DNA from: Whalleya microplaca
Taxonomy: Eukaryota; Ascomycota; Sordariomycetes; Xylariales; Xylariaceae
Direction: 5' to 3'
Length of the DNA: 64,000 bases
Assembly (NCBI GenBank): GCA_022497155.1
Contig: MU385713.1
Coordinates: 1,116,001 to 1,180,000 of the forward strand
The notes below the pieces were generated by a model that was not told where the DNA came from, made no database searches, and was given only the letters and a program-made list of their open reading frames with translations. The position numbers and the translations under genes were made by a program. Shown one piece after another: positions 1 to 11,971 of the stretch; the stretch's first letter is position 1; each line of letters starts with the position of its first letter.

Positions 1-473
1 CTGGCTAACTGGGATGCTGCGGGCTGCCCCACGTCATCTCGCAGGCGATGAACCCGACGCGAATGCCTGTCGCGGCAAGGCATCTGACCACCGAGCTACA
101 AAACCTAGTCGTTTACATTGTGATCGAAGCTGCGAAATATATTGGGCCGTTGATCCATTGCCCTGAGTTTAGGACCCTTCCATAACTTGTTATACTGCTG
201 TAGACCGTGAATTAGAATTACCTACGATTACGTATTAAAGCTACATATCGTTGACACATACACACAAGCCCCTACAGAATACCTGTTACCGATTTCGTTG
301 GGTCTTACGCAAGCGAAGTGTGTCTGGAATCCGATCCGATCTTCGGGATCGCGCTCTCGCGCCTCTCTCTCTGCTTTCTTGAACGAACGTACACGCAGTG
401 CCGGCACACATCACAACCCCGAAGAGTTCTCTGGCAATGTCACTACTGAGCCGTATACGCCGATAGTAGTAGT
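1..473. other. 5' flank and promoter of RAV1
   Basis: No coding frame is supported here. A CT-rich tract (about 346-380) lies roughly 100 bp before the RAV1 start codon, as is usual for fungal core promoters. The neighbouring gene to the left is outside the window. Confidence 0.5.
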
Positions 474-3400
474 ATGAGGGCAGTCCTTCCAGGCCAGCCG
501 GAAGCCAGCCTCCAAGCTGTGTCGACGGGGTACTGGGACGGCCGGCGCATCATCGTCTACATCACCGGCAATGCGCTCGCCATCCTGTCCGACCCCGACA
601 CCATCCACCAGACCATCTACGACAATGACGAGCGGCGGCTGGAGGCCGTCGCCTTCGACGAGTCCTCGGGGAAGATAGCCGCGTGTACGGGCGCTACCGT
701 TAGAGTCTACCGGCCCCTGGGGCACGGCGATGACTCGCTGAAGGTTGTCTACCCCCAGATTTAAGACCCAGCTGTCGACTGAACTTAGCTGACTGGAGGC
801 AGTGGGCTTTACAAGCATCCTTCGAGGTCGGCGAAGGTTCGACGCCGGCGACGCTCTCGTGGGGCAGCTCGGAAGAACTCCTCGTAGGACGATCGTCCCT
901 TTGGCTCTACGACACGACCACAACACCTCCCGTATGCCATTGGCAACAGACCCTGTCCAGCCCCGCGAAGGCCGCGAATCTCTCTTACGACTCGTCCTAC
1001 ATAGCATCTATTGGATATTACGATCGATTGGTGAAGGTGTGGCGCAGACTCACCTTCAGTTCCAGCGAGGTGCTTTTCGACCTCAGCTACCTACCGCACC
1101 CCCGAGCTATCACGAGTATACACTGGCGGAAGCCGTTTCACGTCGATCAGACGATCGACAATGTGCTCTATACGTTTTGCGCCGACAAGGTCCTGCGCGT
1201 GTGGACCGGCGCAGACGGGCCCGGGTGCCAGCCGTTTAATCTTTGGGGCAAGTTGGATATTGCCGCGGCGATACAAGATGAGCAGGAAGACGAGAGAAAC
1301 CAGCTCAGGTGGGCCTTCATCATCGGCCAACGAGACATCGCGCACGCCACGGAGAGAGCTGTGCAAGAAAAAGGAGACGACGAGGAGAAGGAGGACGTCG
1401 CCCTCCAGTACCTTCTCTCCATCGCAAACCGCGACACGGAGCTCTGCGTCATCTTCGACGGCCGCGGCATCATGTCGGCCTGGGCCCTGGAGATCGTGGG
1501 CAGCAAGGCCAAGGCCAACAATGTGGACAACGTAGCGTATGTCCGGTCGAAGGACTTCGAGTTTCTCAAAACGTCGACGGCGGGAGAAGTGCCCCCCCAC
1601 GTCGAGATCATCGGCTACTGTAACAAGAACACGAGCAATCTGCACGTCCTGTTCCACCACTTCGACGGCAAGGTCGAGGTGTTCGAGAGCAATATCGCGG
1701 ACCTGCTTGATCCCACCTCCCCGCCCAACCGTCTGGTTCCCCGCGCCACGTGGTCCGGACACTCTGCCTCGATCAAGAAGATCGTGCGGAATTTCAGCGG
1801 GCGCGCCATCGTATCCAGGAATGAGAAGGGGGAGGCTATCATATGGAGACACACGGCTGGTTCGCGGCAGACGAAGCTGGTGCGCCATAACGTCATTTCG
1901 GAAGAGAGGCATATCCACCGGATATGTCTGCTCAGGGGCGGCAGGTTCGTCGTCTTCCTGCACCACAGCAATATAACCCTGTGGGATTGCACTACCTCCA
2001 AACACACGCTGTTGGCGGATTGCAAATTCGACGTCGTGGGCAAGCCCCTTTGCGTCCTCGTGCTCCCCCGTCTGCGGGCTGATCTCCAGTCTGTGGCGCA
2101 TATTGCCACCATTACATCGGAACGAAGGGGTATCGTCTGGGAGCTGCAGTTGCCGATGAAGAATGCCAACGGCGCTAAGCCGGAGGTCAATGGTCATGAG
2201 GAACATCTCCGAGAGTTCTGTACCTTCACATTAGACGAGGCCGGGGACCTCGCCTATGTTCTGCCGGTTGATCCTGCTGGTTCAACCCCCGTCGTAACCG
2301 GGTTCCTAGATGTGTTTGCCCGCGATGTTGCTATCTCATATACCCACGATGGCCGTGTCGAGTTCTGGACGGCCCGAGTTGACCCGCAACAGAACCGCGT
2401 CGAGTGGCTCTCGACGTCCTCGATGGAAACGGGCGTCACGGAGCCCGCGCTCGTAAGCGGCAGCACGATGAAGAAGGCCGCGCTCGTGAACCGGAACCGC
2501 TCGGAGGTGACGATCTGGGACATCCGGGGCGCGCGCGCGGAGTACGGGCAGGACTTCGAGGGCCACAACACCGTGCAGGACCTCGACTGGACGTCGACGC
2601 CGGACGCGCAGTCGATCCTCGCCGTGGGGTTCCCGTACCGCGTCGTGCTGCTCGCGCAGATGCGCTTCGATTACCTGAATAAGGGACCCGCGTGGGCGCC
2701 GGTGCGCGAGATCGCCATCCGCGACTTCACGCCCCACCCCATCGGCGACTCGACCTGGCTCGGCGACGGCAACCTCGTCATCGGCGCGGGCAACCAGCTG
2801 TTCCTGTACGACCGCGCGCTGGAGACTACGGCGCAGGCGGCGGGCGCGGGCGCGGGCGACAACCACCAGCAGCGCCTGGTCTCGGGGGGCATGGGCATCC
2901 GCGTGCCGCCGGGCGGCGTGCGCGACCTGTTCGACGTCGTGCAGAAGCTGAACGGCCCGCTGCCGGTCTTCCACCCGCAGTTCCTCAGCCAGTGCATCCT
3001 GGCGGGCAAGACCGCGGTCGTGCAGCGCGTGCTGCTGGCCCTGAACCGCGTGCTGAGGTTCCATGTCGAGGGCGATGTTATTGATGATTACTTGGGGCTT
3101 GATCCCGAGGAATTCTATGTGCGTGATGAGGTAAGTCTTCCTGCCCTGCCCTGCCAAGATGACACTGCTGCTAGAGTCACAAACTGACCAACCTCCCAGA
3201 CATCCGCGACCGCCAACGGAAGAAGCGACCCCTCATACCTCACGAGCGGGCCGTCCTTCAACTCCGACAGCAGCAACGCCGACGAGGCCTTCACGGAGGC
3301 CACGGCGCTCGCGATCTGCGAGAAGCTGCAAAACGTGACGCTGCCGCAGCTGTCGGGCCACGAGCAGATCCAGCTGGTGGCGCTGACGGAGTGCGCGGGG

Positions 3401-4973
3401 GTGGTGGAGGGCCAGCGGCGGTCGCTGGACGAGAACGGCGCGCGGTTCACGCACTTCTTCCGGCAGCACGCGCTGCGGCGGGGGCGCACCGCCGGCGCGA
3501 CGGCCCAGATGTCCTGGCGCGAGATCTGCTGGGCCTACCACTCCACGAGCCAGGACGTGCTCGCGGGGTTCGTGGCCCGCCAGTATCATGGCGCGGCAAG
3601 TATGTTGTGGGGAGACGCGCGCGAGAGCGGGGTGTTTATGTGGCTTACTGATGCTGCTGCTGTGGTGAGTTATTGTCTTCATTCTATTCTTTCTTTCTTC
3701 CAAGCACGCCTCTCTCACTCTCACTCTCGGAACTAATAGATATGTGTATGTATGTAGAAAGCGCAGTTCGAGATCGTGGCGCGGAACGAGTACACGAAGA
3801 GCGAGCTCAAGGACCCCGTGGACTGCAGTCTTTTCTACCTGGCGCTGAAGAAGAAGGCGGTCCTAAGAGGCCTCTGGCGCATGGCCACCTGGAACAAGGA
3901 GCAGGCGGCGACCCAGAGGCTGCTGGGGAATAACTTCGAGGACCCGAAGTGGAGGACGACGGCGTTGAAGAACGCGTACGCGCTGCTTAGTAAACGGCGG
4001 TTTCGTATGAACCCCTTTTCCTCTGTTTTTTTCCCATTTTATTTGTTTAATTATTTTCAATGCGGATTACTAACGGTCGACCTATCTACCTATCTAGACT
4101 ACGCAGCTGCCTTCTTCCTGCTCGCGGACCACCTCCAGGACGCCGTCAACGTCTGCCTGAACCAGATCAAGGACCTGCAGCTCGCCATCGCCATCGCCAG
4201 GGTGTACGAGGACGACAGCGGAGGAGCAGGGCCCGTCCTCCGCAGGCTGCTCGAGAACGAGGTCCTGGCGCTCGCGGCCCAGGAGGGCAACCGCTGGCTG
4301 GCCTCGTGGGCGTTCTGGATGCTCAAGAGAAGAGATATGGCTGTTCGTGCTCTTATTGTGAGTTTCTCTACCACTACCATCATCATCAGACTTTATAATA
4401 CATGGATGAGAAGCAAGCTGACCCTTTCCCTGCCAAGACACCCGTCTACACGCTCCTGGAAACGCCGGTCTCCACGGGCCTGAAGGCCAAGCTCTTCCTG
4501 ACGGACGACCCGGCGCTGGTGGTGCTGTACTCGCAGCTGCGGCAGAAGACGCTGCAGACGCTGCGGGGCGCGTCGAAGGTCACGCCGCGCGTGGAGTGGG
4601 AGTTCGTGATCCACAACGCGCGGCTGTACGACCGCATGGGGTGTGATTTGCTTGGGTTGGATCTCGGTGAGTCCCCTCCCGACCAACTAACTCCCTAGTA
4701 TACTTCTCTTCAGATTAACTAATCATGTGTGTGTGCGCAGTCCGCAACTGGGAGTTCCTCCGCCACGTCCCCTCGTCGACCGCCCCCGAGCTCGGCGGCG
4801 AGATTGACCCCCGGAACCTCCTGAAACGGCGTAGTTCGCTGATCATCCAGGACCTGCCGCTCTCGCCGGCCGCGCCGGGCGATATGAAGACTGGCGGACA
4901 CGCCGTGAAGGCGCCGCCTAGCGTCTTCGAGGAGCCGGATGCGAATTCCTTGCTGGATAACTTCGGGTTCTGA
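474..4973 (+). CDS. RAV1: RAVE complex subunit Rav1 (V-ATPase assembly, WD40 protein)
   Basis: Rav1 is the scaffold of the RAVE complex, which reassembles V1 and Vo sectors of the vacuolar/endosomal proton ATPase; it is related to animal DMXL proteins. I read seven exons: 474-743, 803-3130, 3200-3664, 3758-4004, 4098-4357, 4438-4666 and 4741-4973, giving 1343 aa. The N-terminus (MRAVLPGQPEASLQAVS) and the 'AFDE..GKIAACTGATVRVYRP' stretch are typical of fungal Rav1. WD-like repeats fill about the first 600 residues and the conserved Rav1 C-terminal region follows, with motifs such as RRFHYAAAFFLLADHLQDA across the exon 4/5 join and LDLVRNWEFLR across the 6/7 join. Both joins restore conserved sequence, which supports the splice sites. 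The first intron uses an unusual GTTGTC donor. The start is the first ATG in frame. The last three exons are small and regularly spaced. Confidence 0.95.
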
Positions 4974-6080
4974 GACCCGGAAGAGAAAGAGGGGGGCTCT
5001 AGGTGGACTGCTGTTCTGGGCATGAATTTGGCCTATCGATCGAATGACTGGACAGTATGTTTGTAAGTATCGCAAGGCTGTGCGTGTGTGATATTCTATG
5101 TTGTAGTGTAGTGGAGGGCCGAGGCAGCGGGTTTGTTTGGTCTGGTATGGTCTTATCCATGTATCTCTAGGTAGATGAAGCATTCGTGCGGCGCATGGAG
5201 TTTGTTTCTATTCTTAGCGTGCGTGTATTGTACGTAGGTTTTAAAACAAAAATCTAGGCCATGGCTTTCACATGATCATCAGTCTGTCTGTCTATCTCCC
5301 GTCCAGCTTTCCCTTCTGGGATTCATGTGTGTCCACTGTCATCGATACTACATATGGTGGTATGTATGTGGGAACGGCTGAACGGCTGGAATGAACCTCA
5401 GACGCCGTAGGTTTTACAGGGCCAATCAGCTGCCGAACTGCCGTCCTGAACGAGACTAGCTGCCTATCTACTGTTCTGTGCACACCCCGTGGTAATTAAG
5501 TATAGCGTCAGAGGCAGCGATGGAAGTGATACTCTGAGGTCTGCATTACAAATCCCACATTCCCCGACCTCCCCTCGAGATTGGAGGCTCCGCGGGCCAT
5601 CGGACCTAGGAGATCTGACCGGTGGGGCTGCGGAGCTGGATTTGCCCCGTCTTTTACGCCGGCTGAGGCCGGAGGTCCAGTTCTTATGGAATATCACCAA
5701 AGCATAGGTAGATTACTGATCAGGGATATGTATTACAGAGCGTGTGAGTAGAAGTCACATATGACCGCGGAGGGTATATACTATCACATGTCGTTGAAGG
5801 AGAAGCCGATTTCAAATCACTACTCCACTGCGGCTCGATCGAAACTACTATTAAAGAGTCCGCTTCAGGAACCATCACTGCTGTACTTGGTCTAGTAGGA
5901 TAGTTATCCACACGGGAAGTGCATATCCGGTCTATTAGATGAGATCGCACATATAGCAGTTTCTATTTGCATGTGAATATCGTTCATCTGTTTGTTTTAC
6001 CAACTTACCTATCTACTACTTACTTACCTACTCGTGTCTCTGTCTATCCATTTCTCCTCAAGCCAGACAACCTCACAACG
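4974..6080. other. Intergenic: RAV1 3' region and promoter of the HD-domain gene
   Basis: No convincing coding frame. The first part should hold the RAV1 3' UTR. The last 90 bases before the next ATG are pyrimidine rich with repeated TACTTACTTACC-like motifs, consistent with a fungal promoter and leader. Confidence 0.5.
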
Positions 6081-6929
6081 ATGTCTAAACCAACACCCTT
6101 CCCCGACCTGCCCAAGAGCGGCATAACCTTCCCCAACTCGCCCATCACCGCCGCCGCCTTCGCATACACGCAGCAGCACACCACGGAGCCCGTGTACAAC
6201 CACTGCGTGCGCAGCGCCTACTGGGCTTTGATCCTCGCGCACAACCTGCCCGCGTTTGCGGCTGCTGACAGTGATGGTCGGAAGCCGGACCTCGAGACCG
6301 TCGTCCTCGCCTGCGTTTTGCACGATATGGGCTGGGCTAGCACGCCGGGCCTCAGGTCGAAAGACCGCCGGTTTGAGGTCGATGGTGCGGATATCGCGAA
6401 GCGGTGGGTGCGTGAGTACGTGAAGGAGCGCGAGCATGATCACAAGCACGATCACGACCACGATGGCGCTGCTGCTAAAGAAGGGGGTGGCAAGTGGGAC
6501 GCCCACCGCCAGGACCTGATCTGGTCGTCCATCGCCCTGCACACGACGGGCTCAATCGCCCTGCACGCGGCGCCCGAGACGGCGCTCGCGCACCTGGGGA
6601 TCATGGCGGACTTCGCGGGTCCGCTGTTCCCCGGCGGCGCGATCAGCGAGGCGGCGTACCGCGAGGTGCTGGGGCTGTTCCCGCTCGCCGGGTTCGACAG
6701 CGCCGCGTGCAAGGAGATCCTGTGCGGGATCTGCCGCGACAAGCCCGCGACGACGTTCGACAACTTCGTCTCGGAGTTCGGGCGCGAGTTCGGGCTCGAT
6801 GGGAAGGGTGGGGGGAAGGAGGAGTTTAGGAGGGAATGGGAGGAGGCGTTGCCGTCGAAGAAGCTGTTGAGTGGGCTGGATTATTTGAATGAGCTGGTGA
6901 AGGAGGGGCAGGGGGGGAAGGGGGAGTAG
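6081..6929 (+). CDS. HD-domain protein, cyanamide hydratase-like
   Basis: A single exon encodes 282 aa. The fold belongs to the HD metal-dependent hydrolase superfamily. The candidate metal ligands are H41 in 'NHCVRSAYW', the H81-D82 pair in 'VLHDMGW', and the histidines in 'SIALHTTGSIALH'. This arrangement and the N-terminal 'YNHCVRSAYWAL' are typical of the fungal cyanamide hydratase (urea hydro-lyase) family, which hydrates cyanamide to urea; many members have unproven substrates, so the reaction is inferred. Unusual is a His/Asp-rich insertion at about residues 118-128 (EHDHKHDHDHD), in the loop between the HD motif and the next conserved helix. The tail is Gly/Lys rich. The start at 6081 is the first in-frame ATG; the frame is open upstream but contains no earlier ATG. 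No cluster partner is adjacent. Confidence 0.85.
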   Translation: MSKPTPFPDLPKSGITFPNSPITAAAFAYTQQHTTEPVYNHCVRSAYWALILAHNLPAFAAADSDGRKPDLETVVLACVLHDMGWASTPGLRSKDRRFEVDGADIAKRWVREYVKEREHDHKHDHDHDGAAAKEGGGKWDAHRQDLIWSSIALHTTGSIALHAAPETALAHLGIMADFAGPLFPGGAISEAAYREVLGLFPLAGFDSAACKEILCGICRDKPATTFDNFVSEFGREFGLDGKGGGKEEFRREWEEALPSKKLLSGLDYLNELVKEGQGGKGE

Positions 6930-7502
6930 GGTGTGGTTTTGCGAGTGTGAGATATGATATTGGATGTGGAATTGTGAAGTGTTCTGCGCTCACGGGATTT
7001 AGGGTCAGGGATATATCACATATGGGATAGACTATAAACCATTGCCTTGTCCACGGACCGCTACTTAGTGGCCATGAATACAATCTTTGAAGATTACTTG
7101 ATGAGAGTTACGCTGTGGTACGTTATTGAATACTCTCAACTCTTCGTCTCTCAGTCCATTGCTTTATTGCTTACTTTTAGTTTAGGTAAGATTCAAAAGT
7201 CACAGTTTCGTGTCAGTTTAATAAAGCAAAGTCTTGGCAATGACAATACCCGACCTATATAAAGTACGGATAAGGAATGTGGAGTCGGCGAGATAGGGCT
7301 CTATCTCCGGCTTTGTCAGCATCGCGCCGACCACCCTACTCATTTCAGCCGCTCGACTCATCATTTACTGTCGAGTATGTTTCAATATGGCCCCTGAGAA
7401 GGCATCTTCCATCAGATAGCGAGCTCCTACTTTCATAGTTGTCAATAGTAACCGCTGGCTTACGAGTTGTCCCCCCTTGCTGCTCCTATCGCACTCGGCA
7501 TA
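6930..7502. other. Intergenic: HD gene 3' region and OPT promoter
   Basis: No gene seen. A TATA-like element lies at 7256-7264, about 240 bp before the transporter start codon. Confidence 0.5.
7256..7264 (+). promoter_or_regulatory. Candidate TATA box of the OPT transporter
   Basis: The sequence TATATAAAG matches a strong TATA box. It lies 239 bp upstream of the start codon at 7503, which would give a leader of about 200 nt. Assignment rests on position and sequence only. Confidence 0.4.
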
Positions 7503-9937
7503 ATGGCTCCCGATAGAGGCAGCGACGAGGCTCCGACGCCCCCGTCTCTGGCTGAGAACGCGGAAAATGACAAGTACTTACCGGAAGGCCGCCATTTCAC
7601 CCTCCGTGGTATCGGGGCCGGTCTGCTTGTTGGTCTCGTCATCTGCTTTTCGAATATGTACTTCGGTCTCCAGACAGGCTGGGTCAGCATGATGACGATG
7701 CCCGCGAGTTTATTAGGCTTTGGTATCTTCAAGACCTTATCGCAACACCTTACTTTTCCATTCTCGCCCGTGGAGAACGTGCTAGTACAATCTGTAGCCG
7801 GTGGTATGGCAATCATGCCGTTGGGGTGTGGTTTTGTTGGTGTAGTAAGTGACCACTCACTACCATATGAGAACAGACGTTGGGCTGACCTGGTTGGGTT
7901 TAGTTGCCGGCGATGGAATACTTGCTGAAGTCATCAGAACAAGGTCCTATAAACCTGAGTATGTGGAAGTTAATAATCTGGTCGTTGGGCCTTTGCTACT
8001 TTGGCGTTGTGTTCGCCGTTCCACTGTGAGTCCATTTAGAATCTCACGAGATATTTATATAGAAATGCTTATAATCATCTCAGGCGGCGCCAAGTTATCA
8101 TCAGGGAGCAGCTGAAATTCCCAAGTGGATTTAGTACGGCCGTTCTGATCGGAGTGCTTCACGGCAAGACCACCACGCAGAACGGTGGTGCTCTGGATTC
8201 CTCTAAGGCCGCGACGTTTGGTAGCTTGGCGATTGAGAGTGAGAGTCGTCCGCTTATGCAAGTGCAAGACTCTAATGATGATGAAGATCGGGTTGATTCA
8301 GCTGATGAGCCACCACGACTTGCGGGTGCCAAGAAGCATACCTGGGAGAGAAACATCAGGCTTCTTCTAATCACCTTTGGCATATCTGGCTTTTATACCC
8401 TTTGCACTTATTTCTTCCCGATACTTCGCAACCTTCCCATCTTTGGTACGGTAGCAGCCGATACTTGGTTATGGACTTTGAACCCGAGTTTCGCCTATGT
8501 CGGTCAGGGTATTATCATGGGACCTTCTACGACTATACACATGCTCCTAGGGGCTGTTATTGGTTGGGGCATCCTATCGCCGATTGCAAAATTCCGAGGT
8601 TGGGCCCCCGGCTCGATCGATGATTGGGAAACCGGCAGTAAAGGATGGATCGTTTGGACGTCCTTAGCCATTATGTTGGCAGATGCTGTCATTAGTCTAG
8701 GCTACATAGCCTTCCGCCCCCTTGTCCAGCACGCGCCGGCTTTCTTCACGACCATCAAGCGACGGTACGATCAGGGTGGTATCAAAGGACTGTTCCTTCG
8801 ACAGCCACCCGGATACGTGGCGGTTCGCAATGACGAGGGCGAAACGAGATCATCTATTGCGACGAGGCCCTCGGAAGATATTGACGGCCTGTCGAGTCCG
8901 GTCTTCGAACGTAGAGACCCCTTCGACATCCAACGACCTCCTTCCGAGAGGACATGGGATCACGATGACGCCCCACCAGAGCAACTAGTCGGGGGCAGGG
9001 TGGTGAGCGTCGGCCTCGTCGTATCGGTCCTTGTCTGCATTGCCAGCATCCATATCACGTTCGGTAACCTAGTTCCTCTATACGCAACCGTCATCGCCGT
9101 CTTCATGGCTATGATCTTGAGTATCATGGGCGTTCGGGCCTTGGGCGAGACGGACTTGAATCCCGTGTCTGGAATCAGCAAACTGGCTCAGCTGTTCTTT
9201 GCCCTCATCATCCCGCAGTCCAACAAATCGAGCGTTCTGATCAACCTCGTCGCCGGCGCCGTGTCCGAAGCCGGCGCATTGCAAGCAGGTGATCTCATGC
9301 AAGACCTGAAGACCGGCCACCTCTTAGGCGCGGCACCTAAGGCACAGTTTTGGGGCCAGATCATCGGCGCTACCGTGGGAGCTGTGGTTAGTGCGTTTAT
9401 CTACAGACTCTACACTGCCGTCTACGAAGTCCCGGGAGATCTGTTTCAGGTGCCGACTGCGTTTGTGTGGATCTTCACGGCGAGGCTGGTCACCGGAAAG
9501 GGGCTGCCGTACATGGCGAGAGAATTCGCCATTGGTGCCGCGGTCATCTTTGCTGTCTTCACTGTTCTACGTACGAGGGCGATCGGGAAGAAATGGCATG
9601 CCTATATCCCCGGTGGCATTGCTGTTGCAGTTGGTAAGGATAGGCCGTTGAGTTGTATTGAACTATGTATGACTAACTATATCTTAGGCATGTACAATGT
9701 CCCGTCCTTCACTTTGGCGAGAACAATCGGCGGACTTATGAATTGGTATTGGAGGGTCTATCTAGGCAAGGAGGATACGCCTCTTATCGTATTAGCCTCG
9801 GTGAGCTTCCTATATATACTACTTGTGCCTCTATAACCCATTTGCTAACGTGCTGGTTTCAGGGCTTTATCTTGGGAGAAGGGGTTTTGAGTATTATCAA
9901 CTTATTGTTACAGAGTGCTCAAGTTCCTCATTTATAA
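7503..9937 (+). CDS. OPT-family transporter (oligopeptide / YSL-like)
   Basis: A polytopic membrane transporter of the OPT superfamily, probably in the yellow-stripe-like branch that moves small peptides or metal chelates with protons. Five exons, 7503-7844, 7904-8025, 8084-9633, 9688-9800 and 9863-9937, give 733 aa, the usual family length. Family signatures include 'SNMYFGLQTGWVSMM' near the N-terminus, 'LPAMEYLLKSSEQGP' at the start of exon 2, 'ADTWLWTLNPSFAYVGQG', 'ETDLNPVSGISKLAQL' and 'VSEAGALQAGDLMQDLKTG'. The exon 4 join restores 'IAVAVGMYNVPSFTLAR'. About a dozen hydrophobic segments are visible, with acidic hydrophilic loops around residues 185-225 and 360-415. The substrate cannot be told from sequence. 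No siderophore or peptide-synthase gene is adjacent. The start is the first ATG after in-frame leader sequence. Confidence 0.93.
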
Positions 9938-10775
9938 ATGGTAGATAGGTGGTATTTGGTTATAGAGATGGGTTTAGAGGTTATCGAAAGCAATGCACGT
10001 TGTCTAGTCACTTGGGTCACATCCAACTATTGTGAAATTTGATCCGAGGTTACAGGGTGGTTAAGAATCCATGTATATGCGTCGTAAAGGGCCATGCAGA
10101 ATAGTGATGGTTGGTAAACTCCGACCTACGTGAACTCCGCATAGCTCTCTGAACCTTTTACTCTACATTTCTCCTTCCCTTTAGATCATCACCTTTCCCC
10201 TCTCGAGACAGCTTATAATAGTAAACCCGGTTTTGAATAGTAACTTGGCCGCATACCGATGTTGCGTTTAAGATGTAAGTCACTTGGAGTTGCCATTATG
10301 GTGAGGGGAAGCTACTCCGGCCATCTCTATAAATGTAACTTCGATCCAATAACAAGGGCCGAAGGGCTATAATCATACCACATTCTCGATCTCCTACTGG
10401 TAGCCGTGGAACTACTGACTTCCATTGCATAAGCGTAGGGAAAAGTGGTTGCTACTGTTTCAATTATGTGTACATTTTACGGCATGTATACTCGGATCTT
10501 CGACTGTCAGGAGACTTTTTAGATTAAATTCCCGATTTGTGGCGTGTTTTGTACATTAGGCAAATTCGCGTAGAAGCAGTATAGAAATGTAGGAATCCCA
10601 TGTGCTCGACAATACTTTTCAATAAATCTTGATGTTTATCCCAGTATTCTTACTCATCCCCGCATTCTGAACATTGAAAAACCCCACCACCGGCGCGGGG
10701 TCTTTGAGTTCAGTCTGAAATTCCAGCAACAACCTGTATACTTTGAAAGGCGATATCTGAGTAAGAATCACCAAG
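9938..10775. other. Intergenic between OPT and dienelactone hydrolase
   Basis: No coding frame supported. A TATAAATG element occurs near 10328 but is about 450 bp from the next start codon, so its role is doubtful. Confidence 0.4.
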
Positions 10776-11971
10776 ATGCTTATCAACGAAAGCCATACAG
10801 ATGTCCAGACGAGTGTAGATGGGAAGGAGACTTCCATGAGTAAGAACCCACAACCAATACACGAATTGGAGAGCTACCTTGATGGAGCTAACGTCAGGCA
10901 GGAATCTTCCTCTTCCACCCTACTGTTCCCCAGTATCCCAATGCGTAAGGCTGCGATCATGGCGTGGGGTTTACAAAGGTTCAACTTACTGATGAGCCTG
11001 CAGTAAATTCCCCGGTGTGGCATTGTTCAGCGAGATTTATCAGGGTATAGCCATTCCATCCTATAAGCTAGTTTATAATGTCCTCGAGTTTCTAACAATC
11101 CTATGTAGTAACTGGACCGGTAGCTCGATTTGCACGACAGATTGCCGGGCAAGGCTACATCGTCGCTGCACCCTCATCTTACCACGACTTCGCTGGACCA
11201 GAGCCGCTCGCCTATGATGTGCCGGGCACTGACCAAGGAAACGAATGGAAGGTCAAGAAGGTTTGCCTGCCTCATGCGACCCCTTCCTTCTGGATGGCAA
11301 GTTCATTAATATGCGTGTGACTGCATGACAGACCCTCCAATCATACGACGTGGATTCCCGTAAGACCGTTGATTACCTCCTCAGCCTTCCGACCTGTACA
11401 GGATTAATAGGCGCCACCGGGATGTGTCTCGGTGGCCACCTAGCTCTACGCGCTAGTGTAAGGCTCTCACCAATATGTTTTAATATGCAAATGTGTTTGT
11501 TATGTAGATGCCTACTTGTTGCTGACAATGGAGCCTCACTCATAGCTGGATCCGCGCGTGAACGCTACCGTGACTTACTTCGCGACCGACGTGCACAGCC
11601 GAACGCTGGGGCCGCACACCGGGGCCAACCTGGCGGTGCAGGGGCCCGAGGGCAGCAACCACACGATCGACAAGCTCGCCGAGCTCAAGGGCGAGGTGGC
11701 GCTGATCTTCGGCATCAAGGACACGCACGTGCCGGACGCGGGCCGCGACCTCGTCAAGCAGAAGCTGCGCGAGGCCGGCACCGTCTTCAGCTTCTACGAG
11801 TTCGCCTGGGCCCAGCACGCCTTCATCCGCGACGAGCTCAGCAAGGGCCGCTACGACCCGGCCATCACCAAGATCTGCTTCGAGGTCCTGCTCGAGCTGT
11901 TCGGCAGAAGGCTGAAGACCGATTTGGGTCCCAAGGACGGGAAGCCCCAGGAGATCGAGCACTTCTGTTAA
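10776..11971 (+). CDS. Dienelactone hydrolase family protein
   Basis: An alpha/beta hydrolase of the dienelactone hydrolase (carboxymethylenebutenolidase) family, 283 aa from six exons: 10776-10839, 10902-10944, 11004-11044, 11109-11260, 11332-11457 and 11546-11971. The short first exons are needed to restore conserved sequence such as 'MRIFLFHPTVPQYPNAKFPG' and 'VALFSEIYQVTGPVARFARQ'. The nucleophile is C132 in 'GMCLGGH'; the acid is D201 or D206 in 'KDTHVPD', and the base is H233 in 'WAQHAF', the usual Cys-Asp-His triad of this family. There is no signal peptide, so a cytosolic enzyme is likely. The bacterial relatives act in chloroaromatic catabolism; the physiological substrate of the fungal ones is mostly unknown. 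The last exon is markedly more GC rich than the introns and upstream exons. Confidence 0.9.

Noticed and set aside
1091..2206. 371-codon antisense frame within RAV1
   Set aside because: Shadow of a GC-rich coding exon without motifs or its own start context.
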